From Streptomyces vinaceus (lineage in GTDB: Bacteria; Actinomycetota; Actinomycetes; Streptomycetales; Streptomycetaceae), in the NCBI RefSeq assembly GCF_008704935.1, contig NZ_CP023692.1, forward strand, positions 7,541,501-7,605,500: 64,000 nucleotides of DNA. Reading direction: 5' to 3'. Numbering within the stretch: the stretch's first letter is position 1; each line of letters begins with the position of its first letter. The notes below the pieces were generated by a model that had not been told where the DNA came from, ran no database searches, and saw only the letters and a program-made list of their open reading frames with translations. Shown one piece after another: positions 36,559 through 44,466 of the stretch. Made by a program: the position numbers and the translations under genes.

Positions 36559-37640
36559 ATGGACACAGCCATCCGCATCGAGGTACTGCCCGCGCGATTG
36601 GGCGACTGTCTGCTCGTGGAGTGCGCGCGCGGCAGCGGACCGCCTTGGCGCATGCTCGTCGACGGCGGCCCTCCGAGCACTTGGCCCCGGCTCGAAAAGA
36701 GGCTGAGCCGGCTCGAACCCGACGAGCGGCACATTGACGTCGCCGTGGTGACCCACATCGACAGCGACCACATAGGCGGCATGCTCCCGTTCCTGCGGAG
36801 CGAGTATGCCGAAGGCGTCGGCGACTACTGGTTCAACGGCCCCCGCACCTGCCCACAGAGCGCAGGGTGGAGGGCAGCGTCGCCCAGGGGGAGAGCCTGG
36901 TGGCGGCGTTGCTCGGGGAATCCGCCGGTCCCGTACTCCCGTGGAACCGGGCGTTCGGCGGCGGTCCCATCGACACCGGGGACGAGTTCGGGTTCATCGA
37001 GGTACCGGTCCCGGACGGGCCGTACATCACCGTGCTCTCACCGACCAACGAGCGCCTGGTGACGCTGGAGCGCGAGTGGTCCGAAACCATTGAGCAGGCC
37101 CGGCGTGGCTGGCAGGCCGACATGAGGCCCGACGTCCTGGAGCCCCTCGGCGATCTCGCCGCCGTCGCCGCCCACGAGACGACCGACGACACGACAGCTC
37201 CGAACGGGAGCAGCATCGCGCTGCTGATCGAGCACCGCGGCGCCCGCGCCGTGCTCGGGGCGGACGCGTTCGGCGCGGTGCTCGGGGGAGGCCTGAAAGG
37301 GGTGGCCGACCACCGCGGTCTGCGGGCCTTGGAGGTGGACGCCTTCAAACTTCCGCACCATGCCAGCCGGCGGAACGTGACCGAGGCCCTGCTCGAAGTC
37401 GCCCCTGCCCATCACTACCTCGTATCCACCAACGGTGACACGTACCACCATCCCGATGACGAGGCACTCGCCCGCGTCGTACTGTCCGCACCGGACGGGC
37501 CGACGCTGTGGTTCAACTACCGCACGCAGCGCACCGCCCGGTGGGCTGATCCGCAGCTGTGCGAGCGCTACGGATACTCCGCGCGCTTCCCCGCAGACCC
37601 GGAGACCGGCGCGGTCCTTGAACTACCGGCGACGGCGTGA
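36559..37640 (+). CDS. MBL-fold (ComEC-like) metallohydrolase, frameshifted
   Basis: ATG 36559 follows GGAGGGAGA. The first part carries the metallo-beta-lactamase signature THIDSDHIGG after VDGGPPSTWPRL. After WFNGP the frame is lost, and the continuation (RVEGSVAQGESLVAALLGES ... ALEVDAFKLPHHASRRNVTE, then NGDTYHHPDDEAL) is in another frame. One more C in the run 36840-36844 restores a single protein of about 360 residues. The LPHHAS and late H-D motifs complete the metal site. Related proteins are stand-alone hydrolases, some linked to defence. Sequencing error in the C run is a plausible cause. Confidence 0.75.
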
Positions 37641-37884
37641 CGGCCACGACCTCCATCCCCGGGCCGCCCGAACAGTCGCGGGCCGTGGGTGTTGATCCGC
37701 TGCGCCGTCCGGCCGCTCCCGCGGGATGTCGCCACGGCTCCGCTCCCGGCCCGTGTTCCGCTGGCCGGAGTCCACGCCCACCGTCATGAAGGATGGTGCC
37801 CGGTGTACCGAGCCCGCTTCCTCGCCGCGGCCGCGCCGTCCCCGCCTGTGGCTGCTCTCCTCACGGCCCTGCCCCGCAGTCCGG
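37641..37884. other. Intergenic region before the lasso cluster
   Basis: About 240 bp between the MBL gene and the proposed lasso promoter. No regulator gene, repeat or convincing frame was seen. Confidence 0.35.
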
Positions 37885-37912
37885 TTGCGCGGCATGCGAC
37901 GCAGAGTAGCGT
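37885..37912 (+). promoter_or_regulatory. Candidate promoter of the lasso peptide cluster
   Basis: TTGCGC, a 16-base spacer and TAGCGT make a reasonable housekeeping-type promoter about 40 bp upstream of the precursor ATG. It is the only good -35/-10 pair I see in the region. Confidence 0.4.
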
Positions 37913-37950
37913 GGGAAGTGTTCAACGCTGCTTGATTCTGGAGGTAAGCG

Positions 37951-38067
37951 ATGTACCTTCGACGACTGCGGCGCCGTGTACCGCATCGGCTTGTCTTGTT
38001 CGGCAACGGCCGCTTGATTCGAGGCTTCAGCGGGGAACTCTACGACGGTCACGGGTACCAGTCCTGA
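37951..38067 (+). CDS. Lasso peptide precursor
   Basis: A perfect GGAGG seven bases before ATG 37951 opens a 38-residue peptide. The leader (residues 1-24) keeps the spaced P...L...G pattern bound by RRE domains (P11, L14, G18). The predicted core is residues 25-38, GFSGELYDGHGYQS: Gly1 would be joined to Asp8 in an 8-residue macrolactam ring with a 6-residue tail. The position -2 residue is Ile rather than the usual Thr, which is atypical but tolerated in some systems. The next two genes encode the maturation enzymes. The core does not match any lasso peptide that I remember. Confidence 0.75.
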   Translation: MYLRRLRRRVPHRLVLFGNGRLIRGFSGELYDGHGYQS

Positions 38068-38084
38068 CACAGCCCGCCACGTCG

Positions 38085-38123
38085 AACTCGGCCTGTTGCA
38101 GAGTATCTGCGGCAGGCCGAGTT
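38085..38123 (+). promoter_or_regulatory. Hairpin between lasso precursor and enzyme genes
   Basis: AACTCGGCCTG and CAGGCCGAGTT form a perfect 11-bp stem 17 bp after the precursor stop. The loop contains a second small stem (GCAGA-GTA-TCTGC). It ends just before the GTG of the B gene and is followed by TTTGGGG. It probably acts as a partial terminator or mRNA stabiliser, giving more precursor than enzyme transcript. The same stem may also hide the B-gene ribosome site. Confidence 0.6.
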
Positions 38124-38127
38124 TGGG

Positions 38128-38763
38128 GTGTGTGAGGTGACAGAAGAGACCGATGCCCTGGCGGCCGTGACGCGGATTCTGTCACCGCACTGCCGTGTCA
38201 CCAGGATGTCCAACGGTGCCCTGATCTCCGACTGGAGGCGGCGCACGCGTTTTCTCGGCATGACGGCGACGGACATTGAGAAGTTCGCCGTGGGAAGCGC
38301 TGAGGAGCGCGCCGAGCTCGTCACCGATCTCATCCGCACCGGATGCGCGACGGGTTGCAGAAAGGCGTACTCGGACGCCGAGGTCGGGCTCTGGCTGCGC
38401 GGAGTGCATCTCTCGATCCGGACCGTCGGGTTCGGGCGCGTCCTTCGGCTCCTGTCCTTGGCCGCCCCGGTGTGCGCACGTGCGGACCTCCCTTCAGCGG
38501 AGGAGGTGTCGCGGCTGAAACGAGCACTGCGTACACATGGCCGCAGAAGCTGGTTCGTCAACGACGACTGCAAGTCCGAGGCCGTGACCGCGTTCGTCCT
38601 CCTGCGGCGGTGCGGCCTCGATGCGGTGCTTCATGTCGGTGTCCGCGAGCACCCGTTCGCCCTGCATGCCTGGAGCTCCTCGGTGGGTGTGTGCATCCCT
38701 GATGCCGATCCGCGCGGACACGGGTTCACGCCGGTTCTCTCGATCAGTTGCGGCGGCCGGTGA
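38128..38763 (+). CDS. Lasso peptide maturation protein B (RRE + leader peptidase fusion)
   Basis: A 211-residue protein. Residues about 15-80 are a PqqD-like RiPP recognition element (HCRVTRMSNGALISDWRRRT, then a helix pair). Residues 85-211 are the transglutaminase-like cysteine protease of lasso B2 proteins, with C148 (NDDCKSEAV), H180 in FALHAWSSSVG and an Asp at 192 or 194. It binds the leader and cleaves it before the core Gly. In most actinobacteria these two functions are separate B1 and B2 proteins; here they are fused as in proteobacterial McjB. GTG 38128 is the likely start, with GTG 38137 as an alternative. Confidence 0.8.
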   Translation: MCEVTEETDALAAVTRILSPHCRVTRMSNGALISDWRRRTRFLGMTATDIEKFAVGSAEERAELVTDLIRTGCATGCRKAYSDAEVGLWLRGVHLSIRTVGFGRVLRLLSLAAPVCARADLPSAEEVSRLKRALRTHGRRSWFVNDDCKSEAVTAFVLLRRCGLDAVLHVGVREHPFALHAWSSSVGVCIPDADPRGHGFTPVLSISCGGR

Positions 38764-38764
38764 C

Positions 38765-40591
38765 ATGCAAGCACTCCGCCTTGACTGGGCCGGGGGCGCA
38801 CCCAGGCTCCGGGCGGCCGAGGCGATGGCGCGGCACGGACTGGTGACGACGGTCTCCTCACGGGCCGGCACCGCCGTGGTCGTCGGCTGGGTCGGCTCGG
38901 TCCGTGACCGCGTGGCGGGCGCACGCGGCCTCCTGGACGACGTAGGCCGACCGGGAGCCACACCCCGCCTGCCGATCGGCGACTACGCGGCCATCCTGGT
39001 GTACCCCGACCGCATCGTGCTGATGCGCGACTGTCATGCGCGCATTCCCCTGTTCTTCAGGGAGTCCGGTGGGCGCGTGAGCGCGGTGAGTACGTCGGCG
39101 CGCTGTCTGGGCGACTCCGAAAGGCTGGAACACGGCTACTTCTGCCGGTACCTGAGCGGGAACCTGGCGCAACCGCATTCGGAACTCACCCCGTTCTCCG
39201 GTGTGCACCGGATTCTCGGCGGTGAGGTCGTGGAACTTTCGCTCACCGGGCAGATGCGCGGTCGGGTGCGCGGACGCGTCGGTGAGGCCGACGCCCTGAG
39301 GGAACCGACAGCGGGCGGGCTCCGTCTCAGCGGGGCCGGAAAGAACCTGCGCCTCGCACTGGAGAGCGCCGTCGGGCGCCGAGTGGGCCGAATGACGGCA
39401 TGTCACGTATCGGGCGGTACCGACTCCACCAGCATCGCGTTGCTCGCAGCCCGCCTACTGGGCAGGGGACAGGGCCGCGGTGAGGACCTCGCCCTGCTGG
39501 CCGGGCGCTTCGACACAGGAGAGCTGGCCGGGGAACGGTCGTACCTCGAAGAGGCCATGAAGGAGATCCGCCGTCATGCACCCGCAGCCCGCCCGGTGAT
39601 GGTGGACGCGGGCGACGTCACCGACTTCGACGACTTCGAACACCACGCCGGAGCCGCGGACGAGCCTCATGCGCACGCCTTTCGCGCCCCGTTCTGGAGC
39701 AGACTCCACGGCGCCGCGGCGGAACTCGGCTGTGACATCCTCATGACCGGTTGCGGGGCCGACCCGATCGTGGACGCCAACCCCCTCCACCTGCACAAAC
39801 TGGCCCGCACAGGGCAACTCCGGCAGATGACGAAGCAGGCACGAGCCTGGGCCGCGGGAACCGAGCGCGGCGTGCGCGACGTCGTCTACGACTACGTCAT
39901 GCGGCCGGCCCTTCCCCTGGCGGCGGAGCGCATCACCGCGCTCGCCCGCCGCGGAACCGTGCTGGGCGGCCTCGGAAGCTTCACCCGCCCCCGTTGGCTG
40001 CGACCGGGATTCGCACGGGCCCACGGCTACCGTGAGGCAAGCATCGCGGAGAGCCGCTTCGTGTTCGGACGCAGGCCGGAGGAGTCGTTCTTCGACGCGG
40101 CCAATTACCTCGCCGCTCCCGACGCGGTGTCCTGGCACCGGGCACGGCAGGACGGATTCTTCCTCTCGCACCCCTTCCTCGACCGGGAGGTCACCGCCAC
40201 GATGCGCAGCCTCCCCGTTGCAGCCACGTTCCATCCGGGCCGGCCGAAGGCGGTTCTACGCGAAGCCATGGACGATCTGCTCCCCTCCCGGATCCGCGAC
40301 CGAGCGGTGAAGGTCCCCTTCGACCAGCTCTACGCCCGCGGCTTGAGGAAACACGGCGATGAACTCATCGACCTCTGCCGCTCCGCGAGGCATCCGCTGG
40401 TCGAGGAGATGTTCGACGTCGAGGTGCTGTGCCGGGCAGTGCGGGAGGCACAGCTCGGCGTGGGGAACGCAGCGTCCTGGGATCGCATGAACAGCTCACT
40501 TGCCCTGGTGGCGTGGCTGGACGGATTGGCGGCCCCACGCACCAGCGCGCCCGGTGCGGCAATGCCGGTCATTGACGGATCTTGCTCTTGA
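38765..40591 (+). CDS. Lasso peptide cyclase C (asparagine-synthetase-like)
   Basis: A 608-residue protein beginning one base after the B gene stop. Residues 1-170 are a glutaminase-like domain without the N-terminal catalytic Cys. Residues about 195-590 are the ATP-pyrophosphatase domain with the signature SGGTDS (216-221) and the later segment AAPDAVSWHRARQDGFFLSH, then FLDREV. The enzyme adenylates the Asp side chain of the core and closes the macrolactam with the freed N-terminal Gly. No ABC transporter gene (D) follows, so the cluster is A-BB-C only. Its 3' end overlaps the convergent membrane-protein gene by 23 bp. Confidence 0.85.
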   Translation: MQALRLDWAGGAPRLRAAEAMARHGLVTTVSSRAGTAVVVGWVGSVRDRVAGARGLLDDVGRPGATPRLPIGDYAAILVYPDRIVLMRDCHARIPLFFRESGGRVSAVSTSARCLGDSERLEHGYFCRYLSGNLAQPHSELTPFSGVHRILGGEVVELSLTGQMRGRVRGRVGEADALREPTAGGLRLSGAGKNLRLALESAVGRRVGRMTACHVSGGTDSTSIALLAARLLGRGQGRGEDLALLAGRFDTGELAGERSYLEEAMKEIRRHAPAARPVMVDAGDVTDFDDFEHHAGAADEPHAHAFRAPFWSRLHGAAAELGCDILMTGCGADPIVDANPLHLHKLARTGQLRQMTKQARAWAAGTERGVRDVVYDYVMRPALPLAAERITALARRGTVLGGLGSFTRPRWLRPGFARAHGYREASIAESRFVFGRRPEESFFDAANYLAAPDAVSWHRARQDGFFLSHPFLDREVTATMRSLPVAATFHPGRPKAVLREAMDDLLPSRIRDRAVKVPFDQLYARGLRKHGDELIDLCRSARHPLVEEMFDVEVLCRAVREAQLGVGNAASWDRMNSSLALVAWLDGLAAPRTSAPGAAMPVIDGSCS

Positions 40592-41870
40592 TGTCCCACA
40601 GTGATCGCTGGATCGGGCCCGTCGTGGCATCGACGAGGCCGTATCGGTTGCTTACCGCGCGGGCTTCCGCTTCGGGTGGGATGCGATTTTCATCGCCCTT
40701 TTTCGTGATGGATGCGGACACCTCTGCGCCCTGCGTGCCGAATTTCCAGTAGATGGAGACGGAACGGGGATCCATCGTACGTTCGTCGATTGAATTGTTT
40801 TGATGCACCCTGCCGATGTAGATGAGGGAGTCGAAGTTTTTCTGTTCCTTCACCCACTTGGGCACTTTGCCGCCGCTCCAGGAGAAGCTGTCAAAAGTAA
40901 CTGAATCCAGGCCGAGTCGGTCTTTGCGCGCGAGGCTCGCGGTGGCATAAAAGGCTACTTGGTCGTACGGCGTGTCGATAGGAAGCTGTACGAGCGTTCG
41001 CATGGCGACCGAGTCGCTCGCCTCGATGTAGCCTCCAGGGGCCATCCATGGCTGCGCCGCCAATAGCTCGCCTGGCTGGTGGACTTCCCTGCGGGAGAGT
41101 GGGCTTCTCTCCTGGTACCCCGCCCACCGCTCGGCGTCATCACGCCATTGCTGCTGGAGCCGGTCATGCGTGCTCACCGGCACCCTTTGCCCCATGGCGT
41201 GGAACTCGGCGCCCATGATGTAGAAACCCACGTCGCTGTGGTTTTCGAGCGTAATGTCGACCGGTACGGCGAATGATTTTCCGTCCATCTTCAGTTCAGG
41301 CTGCCCCACGGTCAACTTGATGGCAGGCCTCCCTCCGTGCTGAGATGGCTGATAGAGGTTTTGGTAGCTGAAATTGGCGATCGCGAATACGGAGGATGCG
41401 ATGACTGCCGTGGCCACCCGCTTCGGAGCCGGGATTTTGGCCAATGTCCGCCACACCGCGTAGACGGCCCACGCGGAACCAACCGTGAGCAGGACAAACA
41501 GGGTCTTGTAGAACAGCGAGTCGGAGTTCAAGATCTCGAATAGGACCACGGCGTTGGTCAGCAACGCTGCGACCGTGCAGATCAGGGCAACCATTCCTGA
41601 ATAGGGGAAGATCTTCCAGACCCAGTGGTCCACGACCGCGGCGCTGCCCAGCAGTGCGGCGGCCGAGGCAATGATGAGGCCGGCGCCTGTGATGCGACCC
41701 ACGAAGGTCAGGGCCTCGTTGAGGTCCTCGAAGCCGAACAGACCCAGGTAGAACGCCGTCAGGAGGAGGACCGGCAGGATCAATACCGCGGTGGTCCGTG
41801 ACCGGGCTCTCCTCGATACCTGTCGCGCCCGCAGACGCGAGCCGGCTCTGGACTTGGGCGGAGTCCTCAT
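40569..41870 (-). CDS. Hypothetical membrane protein with periplasmic-side domain
   Basis: AGGAGG lies seven bases before ATG 41870; the product has 433 residues. After a basic N-terminus, four membrane helices lie at about 27-47, 52-78, 87-110 and 120-140, plus one near 152-168 (VATAVIASSVFAIANFSY). The remaining 260 residues form a strand-rich domain (ITLENHSDVGFYIMGAEFHA, then VAFYATASLARKDRLGLD). I recognise no family. The gene is visibly AT-richer than its neighbours, which suggests recent transfer. It converges on the lasso cyclase gene. Confidence 0.7.
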   Translation of the reverse strand: MRTPPKSRAGSRLRARQVSRRARSRTTAVLILPVLLLTAFYLGLFGFEDLNEALTFVGRITGAGLIIASAAALLGSAAVVDHWVWKIFPYSGMVALICTVAALLTNAVVLFEILNSDSLFYKTLFVLLTVGSAWAVYAVWRTLAKIPAPKRVATAVIASSVFAIANFSYQNLYQPSQHGGRPAIKLTVGQPELKMDGKSFAVPVDITLENHSDVGFYIMGAEFHAMGQRVPVSTHDRLQQQWRDDAERWAGYQERSPLSRREVHQPGELLAAQPWMAPGGYIEASDSVAMRTLVQLPIDTPYDQVAFYATASLARKDRLGLDSVTFDSFSWSGGKVPKWVKEQKNFDSLIYIGRVHQNNSIDERTMDPRSVSIYWKFGTQGAEVSASITKKGDENRIPPEAEARAVSNRYGLVDATTGPIQRSLWDIKSKIRQ

Positions 41871-42383
41871 GCGATCGCCTCCTGGGACTGCAAGGGCATT
41901 CGTGGTGCTCCGGATGCGCCGATGACGACGGTGACCGGTACGGTTTCGCCTTCCCGTACCGTTCCAAGCGGTCCGGCGCTGCCCTGAGGGTTCGAGCACC
42001 ATCGTCCGTGCCAATCCGTGGTATCACCATCCGGATGCCTCTGGACGGCCTAACGCGGCCTGCACGATCCCGAACTCGGGGCCCTGTGCCGTACCGCTTT
42101 CACCGAGCAGCGGTGACCGGGGGCTGGCGTGTTGGGAGTCTTACGAGGCGAGTTGAGGCGAGGCATTGTCGCGTGAGAGCCGCAGGGCCGAGAAGGCCCA
42201 GATGTAGTCGAATCGTGCGGCCTTCCGTCGCCGTGTACAGGCCCACGGGAAGGCACACTGCGGACCTTGATCTTGCGGTCGGCGCCGCCGCACCAGGGCC
42301 CTCGCCGGCCCGGCGTACGGCGAGTGCGCCCTGGGGGAGACGGCCCGGACGGCCGCGCCCCGGGGCACCGTGATCCGCTGTCG
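41871..42383. other. Region without an intact gene
   Basis: About 500 bp between the membrane protein's ribosome site and the IS5 fragment. One plus frame near 42059-42118 (LHDPELGALCRTAFTEQR and stop) looks like the end of a lost gene. Otherwise nothing could be supported. Confidence 0.3.
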
Positions 42384-42643
42384 GGCGCCCTGGCCGGCAT
42401 CGACGTCGAGATCGTCCGCCGCAGCCCCGCTGACCAGGCAAAGGCTTCACTCCGCAACCGAAGGGGTGGATCGTGGAGCAGGTCAACGGCACGCTGATGC
42501 TGCACCGCCGCCTCGCCCGTGAGTACGACCACCGGCCCGACACGTCCGCCTCCCGCGTCTACTGCGCCTCGATCGCGAACATGGCCCGCCGCCTCACCAC
42601 ACCGTCTCCGGCCTGGCGCGACACCCTCGGGCTGGCCGCGTGA
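42384..42643 (+). mobile_element. 3' fragment of the same IS5-family transposase as at 20.6 kb
   Basis: The sequence matches, almost base for base, the last 260 bp of the transposase gene at 20.6-20.9 kb but in the opposite orientation (GALAGIDVEIVRRSPADQ, then VNGTLMLHRRLAREYDHRPD, TSASRVYCASIANMARRLTT). A missing G near 42440 breaks the frame. Only the C-terminal end remains, so the copy is dead. With the copy at 20.6 kb it brackets the 21.8-41.9 kb cargo as inverted repeats. Confidence 0.8.
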
Positions 42644-43030
42644 ACGTCACCGAGCTCCTGGCCAGCCCCCAGGCCCGGCACGACGAGACCACCGCCCGGG
42701 CCGTTGGACTACGCGACCAGCTCAAGCACTTGACCGCCGCCCTGGCCGAGACCGAAGCACGACTCGCGGAACAGGCCACACCGCCAAGGTCATCGCCGAA
42801 CTCGCACCCGCCGGAGCCGAGCCCGATCCGCCCGAGACGAACACCGCCTACCAGGCCATCGTGAACGCCTTCAACCAGCACCCGGACCAAGTGTTCCGAG
42901 CCCGTGAGCTGCACGAACTCCTCGACATGCCCACCGATGAGGCACCCGTCGACACCACCCGCAGCCGCCTCGGACGCCTTACCCGTCAAGGCTTCCTCAC
43001 CCAACCCGGACGACGCCGCGAGGTGTGGCG
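42640..43030 (+). pseudogene. IS-associated accessory protein remnant (winged-helix-like)
   Basis: A GTG overlaps the transposase stop and opens NVTELLASPQARHDETTARA, LRDQLKHLTAALAETEARLA. After a frame change near 42780 it continues as AKVIAELAPAGAEPDPPETN, AYQAIVNAFNQHPDQVFRAR, LGRLTRQGFLTQPGRR. The first part is a coiled coil and the second looks like a winged helix. The same start follows the transposase at 20.6 kb, so this small frame seems to travel with the element. Its end overlaps the antisense end of the COG0523 gene. Confidence 0.5.
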
Positions 43031-44184
43031 GCGGGCTCGTGCGCGCAGGCTTCGTCGATGCCGTACGTCTCCCACGCCGGGAACTCGTCCTCGGCCGGGA
43101 CCGGTTCGTCCGGGCTGAGCAAGCAGGCTTCGAGGGCCGCCCGGAGGGCATCGGCGCGCAGTCCGGTGCCGATGAAGACCAGCTCCTGGCCCTGGGCGGT
43201 GTCCGGGCCGCGCGCTCCGGAGGGCTCGAAGCGGGCCACCGCGCCGGCCTGGGACCACAGGCCGGTCACCCTGGGGCGGCTGGCGAGCCAGAAGAAGCCC
43301 TTGGAGCGCAGGATCCGCCCGAAGGTGCCGCTGTCGAGGCCCTTGGTGACGAACGTCCACAGTCTGGCCGGGTGGAAGGCCGCATCGGCTCGGAACACGA
43401 GTGAGGAGATGCCGTACTCCTCGGTCTCCGGGACGTGGTCCCCGTTGAGCTCCTTGACCCAGCCCGGGGCCTGCTGGGCGCGCTCCACGTCGAACAGTCC
43501 GGTGCCCAGGACCTGTTCGAGCGCGACGTGGCCGCGTACGGCGGGCACGATCCGGGCCTCGGGATTGAGCCGCGTGAGGGTGGCGCGCAGGCGTGCGGCG
43601 TCGCCCGGTCCAACCAGGTCGAGCTTGTTGAGGACGATGACGTCCGCGAACTCGACCTGGTCCATGAGGAGATCGCTGACGGTCCGCTCGTCCTCCTCGT
43701 ACTGGTCCAGGCCGCGCGCCACGAGTTCGTCCCCGCCGGCGAGTTCCCGCAGGAAGTTCGCGGCGTCGACGACGGTGACCATGGTGTCCAGGCGGGCGAG
43801 GTCGCCGAGGGTGGCGCCGTCGTCCCGGGGGAAGGAGAAGGTGGCGGCGACCGGCATCGGCTCGGAGATGCCGCTGGACTCGATGAGCAGGTAGTCGAAG
43901 CGGCCCTCGCGGGCGAGCCGGTCGACCTCCTCCAGCAGGTCGTCGCGCAGGGTGCAGCAGATGCACCCGTTGGTCATCTCGACCAGCCGCTCCTCGGTGC
44001 GCGAGAGCGCCGCTTCGCCGCCGCGCACGAGGGCGGCGTCGATGTTGACCTCGCTCATGTCGTTGACGATCACGGCGACCCGCAGGCCCTCGCGGTTGCT
44101 CAGGACATGGTTGAGCAGGGTGGTCTTGCCGGCGCCGAGGAAACCGGACAGGACGGTCACCGGCAGGCGGTCGTGCGGGGCCAC
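42997..44184 (-). CDS. COG0523 (CobW/YciC-like) zinc metallochaperone GTPase
   Basis: A 395-residue G3E GTPase. The P-loop GFLGAGKTT is at residues 14-22. The metal-binding CxCC motif is in MTNGCICCTLRDDLLEEVDR, and the NKLD guanine motif is in VIVLNKLDLVG. The C-terminal CobW domain (HPARLWTFVTKGL) follows. Such proteins deliver or prioritise zinc when it is scarce. It starts at GTG 44184, five bases after the L32 stop, and is therefore under the same Zur box. The last ten residues are encoded by DNA shared with the IS accessory remnant, so the natural C-terminus may have been replaced. Confidence 0.9.
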   Translation of the reverse strand: MAPHDRLPVTVLSGFLGAGKTTLLNHVLSNREGLRVAVIVNDMSEVNIDAALVRGGEAALSRTEERLVEMTNGCICCTLRDDLLEEVDRLAREGRFDYLLIESSGISEPMPVAATFSFPRDDGATLGDLARLDTMVTVVDAANFLRELAGGDELVARGLDQYEEDERTVSDLLMDQVEFADVIVLNKLDLVGPGDAARLRATLTRLNPEARIVPAVRGHVALEQVLGTGLFDVERAQQAPGWVKELNGDHVPETEEYGISSLVFRADAAFHPARLWTFVTKGLDSGTFGRILRSKGFFWLASRPRVTGLWSQAGAVARFEPSGARGPDTAQGQELVFIGTGLRADALRAALEACLLSPDEPVPAEDEFPAWETYGIDEACAHEPAATPRGVVRVG

Positions 44185-44188
44185 GCGA

Positions 44189-44359
44189 TCAGCCTTCGGG
44201 GCGGATGAGGCCGCGCTCGTACGCCTTCACCAGGCGCTGCGGGACCTGGTAGACGGAGCCGTCGACGGTGATCGGCACCAGCTGGGGCGTGGTCGCCTTC
44301 CACTGGGCGCGGCGGTGGCGGGTATTGCTGCGGGACATCTTCCGCTTGGGGACGGCCAT
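44189..44359 (-). CDS. rpmF: 50S ribosomal protein L32, zinc-independent paralog
   Basis: A 56-residue L32 (MAVPKRKMSRSNTRHRRAQW at the start). The usual zinc-ribbon cysteines are absent, so this is the C-minus form made under zinc starvation in place of the zinc-binding L32. ATG 44359 lies 43 bp downstream of a Zur-type palindrome. It is the first gene of an operon with the COG0523 GTPase. Confidence 0.95.
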   Translation of the reverse strand: MAVPKRKMSRSNTRHRRAQWKATTPQLVPITVDGSVYQVPQRLVKAYERGLIRPEG

Positions 44360-44401
44360 CGTGGAACTCCTCATTCTGGGTGGCGATACGGAGAGGCTAT
44401 A

Positions 44402-44422
44402 TGAAAATGGGTCCCATTATCA
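44402..44422 (-). promoter_or_regulatory. Zur box 1
   Basis: A 21-bp palindrome of the form TGnnAATG-N5-CATTnnCA (here TGAAAATG, GGTCC, CATTATCA) sits just upstream of rpmF. The same pattern occurs twice more in the cluster. It fits the actinobacterial Zur operator; repression by zinc-bound Zur is the expected role. Confidence 0.8.
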
Positions 44423-44466
44423 ATCTGGCCTGGGTGGTGCGCAGTCGGGCGGGGGCGGATGAGCCG

